A DNA stretch of 17,937 bases from contig DKGO01000081.1 in the NCBI GenBank assembly GCA_002453315.1, positions 1-17,937 on the forward strand, written 5' to 3'. This stretch comes from Caryophanales bacterium UBA6768. GTDB taxonomy: Bacteria > Bacillota > Bacilli > Bacillales_D > Amphibacillaceae. Each line of letters begins with the position of its first letter. The first letter of the stretch is position 1. A model generated the notes under the pieces. The model worked only from the letters and a program-made list of their open reading frames with translations, ran no database searches and was not told the DNA's origin. A program made the translations under genes and the position numbers. Shown here piece by piece: positions 14,115 to 17,937 of this stretch.

Positions 14115-15209
14115 TTATATCACCTTTTTCAGTGTAAAAAAAATACTTGTTCCTTCACCTAATTTACTATCGGCCCAAACACTTCCTCCATGTTCATTAA
14201 TAATTTCTTTTACTATCGATAATCCAAGACCACTCCCACCAGTAGAAGAATTTCTTGAACTATCCGTTCGATAAAAACTATCAAATATACGGGCTATGTC
14301 TTTTTTCCTTATGCCATTACCGTTATCTCTTAGTTCTACAATCACGTCTTTATCAAAATTACATGATAATGAAACTTGAATTTCTTTATGACTTTTATCC
14401 ATATATTTCAAACTATTTTGAGTGATATTTGTTACAACTCTTCTTAATTTATCCCTATCTGCCTTTACCAAATAGGAATTTTCTTTATTTGCGACAAGAG
14501 TTACAGTACTTTGTTCTTTTCCTATATTAAATTCTAATTCCTTAACGAAATCATCAAAAAAGGCATATAAATCTACATTTTCAAAATTAAATGAGACTTG
14601 TTTTAAATCTAGCCTTGAGTACAAAAATAATTCATCAATTAGTCCATCCATATTATTAGCCGTCTTATAAATCGTATTTGTATATCGCTCTAATTTTTCA
14701 GGCGTGTTAGCCACTCCATCCTGAATGCCTTTTACATAACCTTTTATAGAGGTCAATGGTGTTTTTAAATCATGTGAAATACTTGCAATCAGTTCTTGAC
14801 GATTCTGTTCAAATTGTTGTTTAGCTGCTTCAGCTTCTTTCAGCTTTATTCTCATCGCTTCAAATGTATTTGTAAGTTCACCTAATTCATCCTTCTTGCT
14901 CGAACTTATACTATACTCCAGATTTCCTTCACTAATTTTTTTTGCAGCAACAGATAGTTTTTTAATTGGGGAAATGATGCTTTTTGAAACTGAATACGTA
15001 AGTAATCCATTTGTTGTAACAATAATAAGAACCATGGCAATAAACCTATAGCTTAAGAAGAAGTTCATTCGTGAACCTTGAAAATTATCTTTAAAAACAT
15101 GGAACAGTAAATACCCTAAGACTATTTCCACAACCAGAAATCCAATAATTGGAATAATTATCATTCCTATATTAGATAAAATCAATCGTCTCTTAATCGA
15201 CAATACCAC
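14115..15209 (-). CDS. Intramembrane-sensing histidine kinase (SaeS-like)
   Basis: The product has 364 residues. Two membrane segments (about 9-38 and 52-75) are joined by only about 14 extracytoplasmic residues, so a large external sensor domain is absent. A HAMP domain (75-128), a HisKA domain with phospho-acceptor His146 (SISHDLKTPLTSIKGY) and a HATPase domain follow: N-box Asn265, DNGNG 295-299, G2 box GGSGLGL 324-330. The start is GTG at 15209, giving MVLSI, the same first residues I recall for SaeS; a TTG at 15203 is better spaced from AAAGGA. Kinases with such short loops usually sense the membrane state or a partner membrane protein. The adjacent ABC permease and the two small membrane proteins are candidate partners. 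Confidence 0.92.
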   Translation of the reverse strand: MVLSIKRRLILSNIGMIIIPIIGFLVVEIVLGYLLFHVFKDNFQGSRMNFFLSYRFIAMVLIIVTTNGLLTYSVSKSIISPIKKLSVAAKKISEGNLEYSISSSKKDELGELTNTFEAMRIKLKEAEAAKQQFEQNRQELIASISHDLKTPLTSIKGYVKGIQDGVANTPEKLERYTNTIYKTANNMDGLIDELFLYSRLDLKQVSFNFENVDLYAFFDDFVKELEFNIGKEQSTVTLVANKENSYLVKADRDKLRRVVTNITQNSLKYMDKSHKEIQVSLSCNFDKDVIVELRDNGNGIRKKDIARIFDSFYRTDSSRNSSTGGSGLGLSIVKEIINEHGGSVWADSKLGEGTSIFFTLKKVI

Positions 15210-15237
15210 TCATCCTTTTTCAAATTCTTATATATTT

Positions 15238-15267
15238 ATTATAATGACATAATGAGTAGTATAATGA
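15238..15267 (-). promoter_or_regulatory. Candidate internal promoter / operator before the kinase gene
   Basis: On the minus strand a perfect TATAAT -10 lies at 15238-15243, but no good -35 is seen 17 bp upstream, as for an activator-dependent or weak promoter. On the plus strand ATAATGA occurs three times (15241, 15249, 15261). A perfect 10-bp palindrome, TGTTATAACA, lies further upstream at 15280-15289. Together these suggest separate control of the kinase-regulator pair; binding proteins are unknown. Confidence 0.35.
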
Positions 15268-15312
15268 AACAAATGGGGCTGTTATAACAATAGCTCATCC
15301 ATATTCAACTTT

Positions 15313-15993
15313 TTATCTCTCGAATATTTGTCCATCTTCTATATGCAATACCCGATCACAAAGATGTAATATTCTTTCATCATGTGTCACCATAATAGCT
15401 GCTTTGTTTCTTGTCTTCACCTCATGAGATATCATTTCAACAACCTGTTTTCCACGCTCGGAATCTAAACTAGCTGTTGGCTCATCAGCTAATACAATAT
15501 CAGGGTCATTCATAAATGCTCTTGCAATAGCAACTCTTTGCTTTTCGCCACCCGATAACTTTGCGGGATAATTCTTTATTCTATGACTTAACCCCAACTG
15601 ATTGATTAAATTTGTCGCCCTTTTTTCATTATCCTTCTTGTCCGTTTTAGAAATATCATTTATTAACATTAATTGATCCTTAACTGTTAAGTAAGGAATT
15701 AAGTTGGAAGACTGGAATATAAACCCTATCTTTTCCTTCCTAATGGATGTTAGTTTAGATGATTTATACGTTGCTATATTTTCTTGATCTAGTATCACTT
15801 TTCCACTACTGGGTGATAACAATGCACCAATGATGGATAAAAGTGTACTTTTTCCAGAGCCAGATGGTCCAACAATTGCAATAAATTCTCCTGTTTTTAA
15901 TGCTAAGGAATTATCTCTCAATATAGTTATAGATGAATCTCCGTCACCATAGTTTTTTTGAACATGCTCAATTCTCAATATTTCTTTTGTCAT
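15313..15993 (-). CDS. ABC transporter ATP-binding protein, MacB/HrtA type
   Basis: This 226-residue ATPase is complete: Walker A GPSGSGKST (42-50), Q-loop Gln94, signature LSGGEKQRVAIARA (146-159), Walker B IVLADEP (166-172) and H-loop His204. Its size and the sequence around the signature fit the MacB/LolD/HrtA group that pairs with FtsX-like permeases. It would power the adjacent permease from the cytosolic face. The ATG overlaps the permease stop codon by 1 bp (TAATG) with GGGAGGG upstream. After it, 103 bp separate it from the kinase gene. The transported substrate is not readable from the ATPase. Confidence 0.92.
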   Translation of the reverse strand: MTKEILRIEHVQKNYGDGDSSITILRDNSLALKTGEFIAIVGPSGSGKSTLLSIIGALLSPSSGKVILDQENIATYKSSKLTSIRKEKIGFIFQSSNLIPYLTVKDQLMLINDISKTDKKDNEKRATNLINQLGLSHRIKNYPAKLSGGEKQRVAIARAFMNDPDIVLADEPTASLDSERGKQVVEMISHEVKTRNKAAIMVTHDERILHLCDRVLHIEDGQIFER

Positions 15994-17057
15994 TATTCAA
16001 CCCTCCCAATTGCTTCTAAAGCATCTACTTTTGCAACTTTATAAACGGATAATAACGAACCTAATAAATTCAAAATTAAAAATAACGCTGCCGTACCCAA
16101 TACTAAAGTGGGCGAAGTTCTAAAAGGTACACCTTCTGGGATAACCTGTGTCATACCGTAAACTAATAAACTACTAAACACGACACCGATCATTGTAATC
16201 AAGGTAACCTGAATAATAATCCCCTTTGCAATATAAGACGTCTTTGCTCCAATTGCCTTTAAAATCCCAAATTGATTTGTTTTTTGTAGTGTAATGACAT
16301 AAAAGAAAACTGTTGAAACAAAAGCAGAAATGATAAATAAAAAGACTACAATCATTGTTAATGAGCCTTGGGTTTCTTTATACCCAGGTATAGTTTTTAC
16401 TGCTTCCTCAGGTGTCATTGTTTCATATCCAGTAATAGAAGCCTTATCACCCGAATAAACAACCGCATTATAAGAAAGTTTATCTTGATATAAAGTGTTC
16501 ATACCTAATTCAAAGTCTGCATAAACAACAGGCATCATAGAGTACGTATGATTTTTCGTGAAGCCAGCAATAACTATTTTTTTTCCCGTATTTTTGTCTG
16601 TAATCTCATCATTTAATTCGACTCCAAAAATTTGAATACTTGCATCAGCTATTACTTCATTTTCATCTAATTCATCAAAGTTTTTTCCTTCTACTATCTC
16701 TAAATCAGAATATTGATCAGCATCCACTGAAAAGTAAACAACATCAACATCTTTTTCCTTTTCTCTTTCTAATGTGGACATGTTAATGGCCAGTGGTGTA
16801 GCGTTTTGTTCAAGATGATCACTTATATTCTCCAAATCTTTTAAGTTTAAATTAGATTTTATCATAGCACCGTCAGCCTCTTTATTTAGCACAATATAGT
16901 CTGCTTGAATATTTCTAATGGCAGAACTATCACTGAAGCCTAATCCATTAGCTAATCCTGTAACAAAAAACACCAAAAACAAAACTGCTATTGTGATGAT
17001 ACTAATTAATGTGTATCGTAATTTTGATTGCTTTATCTCTTTAAATGCTAAAAACAT
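15993..17057 (-). CDS. FtsX-like ABC permease, HrtB-like
   Basis: The product has 354 residues: one N-terminal membrane segment (about 12-34), a roughly 190-residue extracytoplasmic domain, then three membrane segments near 232-256, 279-303 and 318-342. This is the four-helix MacB/HrtB topology. GLANGLG after the first helix, the segment FFYVITLQKTNQFGILKAIG and the C-terminal KVDALEAIG match my recollection of S. aureus HrtB (haem-toxicity exporter, about 351 residues). HrtB-like pumps remove haem or other membrane-toxic compounds, but many relatives of unknown substrate exist, so haem is only a suggestion. AAGGAG ten bases upstream supports the ATG at 17057. It follows the DUF5957-type gene by 14 bp. 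Confidence 0.88.
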   Translation of the reverse strand: MFLAFKEIKQSKLRYTLISIITIAVLFLVFFVTGLANGLGFSDSSAIRNIQADYIVLNKEADGAMIKSNLNLKDLENISDHLEQNATPLAINMSTLEREKEKDVDVVYFSVDADQYSDLEIVEGKNFDELDENEVIADASIQIFGVELNDEITDKNTGKKIVIAGFTKNHTYSMMPVVYADFELGMNTLYQDKLSYNAVVYSGDKASITGYETMTPEEAVKTIPGYKETQGSLTMIVVFLFIISAFVSTVFFYVITLQKTNQFGILKAIGAKTSYIAKGIIIQVTLITMIGVVFSSLLVYGMTQVIPEGVPFRTSPTLVLGTAALFLILNLLGSLLSVYKVAKVDALEAIGRVE

Positions 17058-17071
17058 ATATACTCTACTCC

Positions 17072-17254
17072 TTATTTTTTATTATAAATTAGTGCAATTA
17101 ACGTAAATATGACAGCAGTATAAAATGGTAAATATTTGATACCTATTGGTTTCTGGAATATAATCATTCCTAAAATACCAATAAACTCAGATAAGATAAT
17201 ACCGAGAATAAAACCGCCAAATATTCCCACAAATATAGACAATAATAATCTCAT
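17072..17254 (-). CDS. DUF5957-type small membrane protein
   Basis: This 60-residue protein is almost all membrane: one glycine-rich hydrophobic segment (FVGIFGGFILGIILSEFIGI) and a second near the C-terminus (YTAVIFTLIALIY), separated by a loop containing PIGIKYLPF. The pattern matches the DUF5957 small-protein family as I remember it; the function is unknown. Its ATG overlaps the upstream stop codon (ATGA), so translation is coupled. Its place in the ABC/two-component block suggests it modulates the transporter or the kinase within the membrane. Confidence 0.75.
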   Translation of the reverse strand: MRLLLSIFVGIFGGFILGIILSEFIGILGMIIFQKPIGIKYLPFYTAVIFTLIALIYNKK

Positions 17255-17679
17255 TTACCTGTCTTCCTTTCATGTATTCTTGGAAAAGTTAATTTCCATG
17301 ATTTTGAAATCAACAATAATGATAAGGCAAACAACAGAATGGCAACTACTGGATGAATTGATCCTACCCACGGTAACACAGCCCTAAAGTTTGCAGTGAA
17401 GTACATGAAATAAACTGTGAGCAGGATTCCAAATAACTGCCAATAAGCCCAACGTGGGAATGAACCTATAATGGCGAAAATAAACATTAAAACTGGTAAA
17501 TTAAATCCAAACAAGTGGACAAACTTCGTATGCTTTGACCAATCTACTGGATACTCAAAGATTGCTATACCAGCCAGATAAAATTGGATCAATATGCATA
17601 GAGTAAAAAGGAATGCCAATATGACAAAAATGATTCTCCCAACACGAATTTTAGTATTATTTACTCCCAGATTATTCAC
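17251..17679 (-). CDS. DUF6220-type four-helix membrane protein
   Basis: Up to 142 residues with four hydrophobic segments (near 14-40, 53-75, 80-98 and 108-126). The run RIIFVILAFLFTLCILIQFYLAGIAIF is like DUF6220 proteins, small membrane proteins of unknown function; KFVHLFGFNLPVLMFIFAII and YFTANF also fit. It is the first gene of the block leading through DUF5957, permease and ATPase to the kinase and regulator. The start is unusual. GTG at 17679 overlaps the Shine-Dalgarno AGGAGG (17679-17684) itself, so it is badly spaced. CTG at 17670 is eight bases downstream of it and in frame, giving a protein three residues shorter. No ATG, and no other GTG or TTG, is well placed. Confidence 0.75.
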   Translation of the reverse strand: MNNLGVNNTKIRVGRIIFVILAFLFTLCILIQFYLAGIAIFEYPVDWSKHTKFVHLFGFNLPVLMFIFAIIGSFPRWAYWQLFGILLTVYFMYFTANFRAVLPWVGSIHPVVAILLFALSLLLISKSWKLTFPRIHERKTGK

Positions 17680-17723
17680 CTCCTATATTTAAATTCGAAT
17701 TCATAAGTGCATAATACAGGGTA

Positions 17724-17764
17724 ATTATAAACTCCCCCTTAGTAATTTCTTAAATAATTCTTAA
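17724..17764 (-). promoter_or_regulatory. Promoter and phased OmpR-type binding repeats upstream of the ABC block
   Basis: TATAAT (17724-17729, minus strand) is a perfect -10, 45 bp upstream of the DUF6220-type gene, while the -35 zone (TAAGAA) is poor. Three repeats at exactly 11-bp intervals overlie it; on the plus strand they are CTTAG at 17738-17742, CTTAA at 17749-17753 and CTTAA at 17760-17764. Direct repeats with this spacing are the usual target of OmpR/PhoB-family regulators. The arrangement suggests activation by the regulator at the end of the same block. Confidence 0.6.
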
Positions 17765-17810
17765 ATCTAACAACATAGAACTTAGACGTTGTTCAAATTA
17801 AGTAAAAAAT

Positions 17811-17849
17811 AAAAAATCGCCATCTTATTTATAATAAAAGAAGATGGCG
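17811..17849 (-). terminator. Intrinsic terminator of a minus-strand unit beyond the right edge
   Basis: CGCCATCTT (17818-17826) and AAGATGGCG (17841-17849) form a 9-bp stem whose AT-rich loop can pair further. On the minus strand a run of T residues (17816-17811) follows after one base. It insulates the ABC block promoter from whatever lies to the right; on the plus strand the following T-run is weak. Confidence 0.75.
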
Positions 17850-17937
17850 TTCAAAATTTTGGGTTATTTTCATTTTACATCCTTAATGGTGTAATTTATT
17901 GAAAAAGTACCTTTGGATTTTAAAAATAATAATGATT

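Noticed and set aside
13422..17057. Direct assignment as the haem-responsive HssRS-HrtAB system
   Set aside because: The permease and ATPase look HrtBA-like, but the kinase lacks the large HssS sensor domain and the regulator resembles SaeR more than HssR.

Overview
The base composition is AT-rich, Shine-Dalgarno sequences are strong (AGGAGG/AAGGAGG type), and the gene families are typical of Firmicutes: PadR/HAAS pair, YugN, an OmpR-type regulator with a SaeS-like kinase, CheX. The window therefore looks like chromosome of a low-GC Bacillaceae-type bacterium. The genus cannot be fixed from this sequence alone. No rRNA, tRNA, CRISPR array or complete insertion sequence was seen.

Left part (1-5148). 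An Rpn-family (PD-(D/E)XK, transposase-like) nuclease gene runs off the left edge on the minus strand. A PadR-type repressor and a HAAS-domain membrane protein follow as an overlapping plus-strand pair, under a promoter whose -10 lies inside the first of two matching operator-like palindromes. A terminator closes the pair. Next come a flavodoxin-fold NAD(P)H-dependent reductase (plus) and a TSUP/TauE-type anion exporter (minus), which converge. About 1 kb without a convincing gene follows; it carries four tandem 52-bp units, each with a conserved hairpin-forming core.

Middle (5149-8455). A MutT-type NUDIX hydrolase overlaps by 8 bp a 967-residue protein with an N-terminal PLD-like nuclease domain, an SF2 helicase core and a long DUF3427-type C-terminal region. 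This translationally coupled nuclease-helicase plus nucleotide-pool enzyme is the best candidate here for a poorly described DNA repair or defence module.

Chemotaxis block (8856-11935, minus). In transcription order it reads cheX, cheY, a methyl-accepting chemotaxis protein broken by one in-frame TAA, and a 66-residue small protein. No cheA or cheW is present, so these are accessory parts feeding a chemotaxis core elsewhere.

Spacer region (11936-13421). It holds a possible 38-residue peptide gene with a very strong ribosome binding site, a yugN homologue, and a scrap of membrane-protein-like sequence split over two frames.

Right block (13422-17764, minus). Transcription order is DUF6220-type membrane protein, DUF5957-type small membrane protein, FtsX/HrtB-like permease, HrtA/MacB-like ATPase, then a SaeS-like histidine kinase with almost no extracytoplasmic loop and its OmpR-family regulator. 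The start of the block carries three 11-bp-phased CTTA(A/G) repeats over the -35 zone, arranged as expected for an OmpR/SaeR-type regulator. This suggests a self-regulated envelope-stress or toxic-compound efflux module. A terminator at 17811-17849 ends a minus-strand unit lying beyond the right edge.
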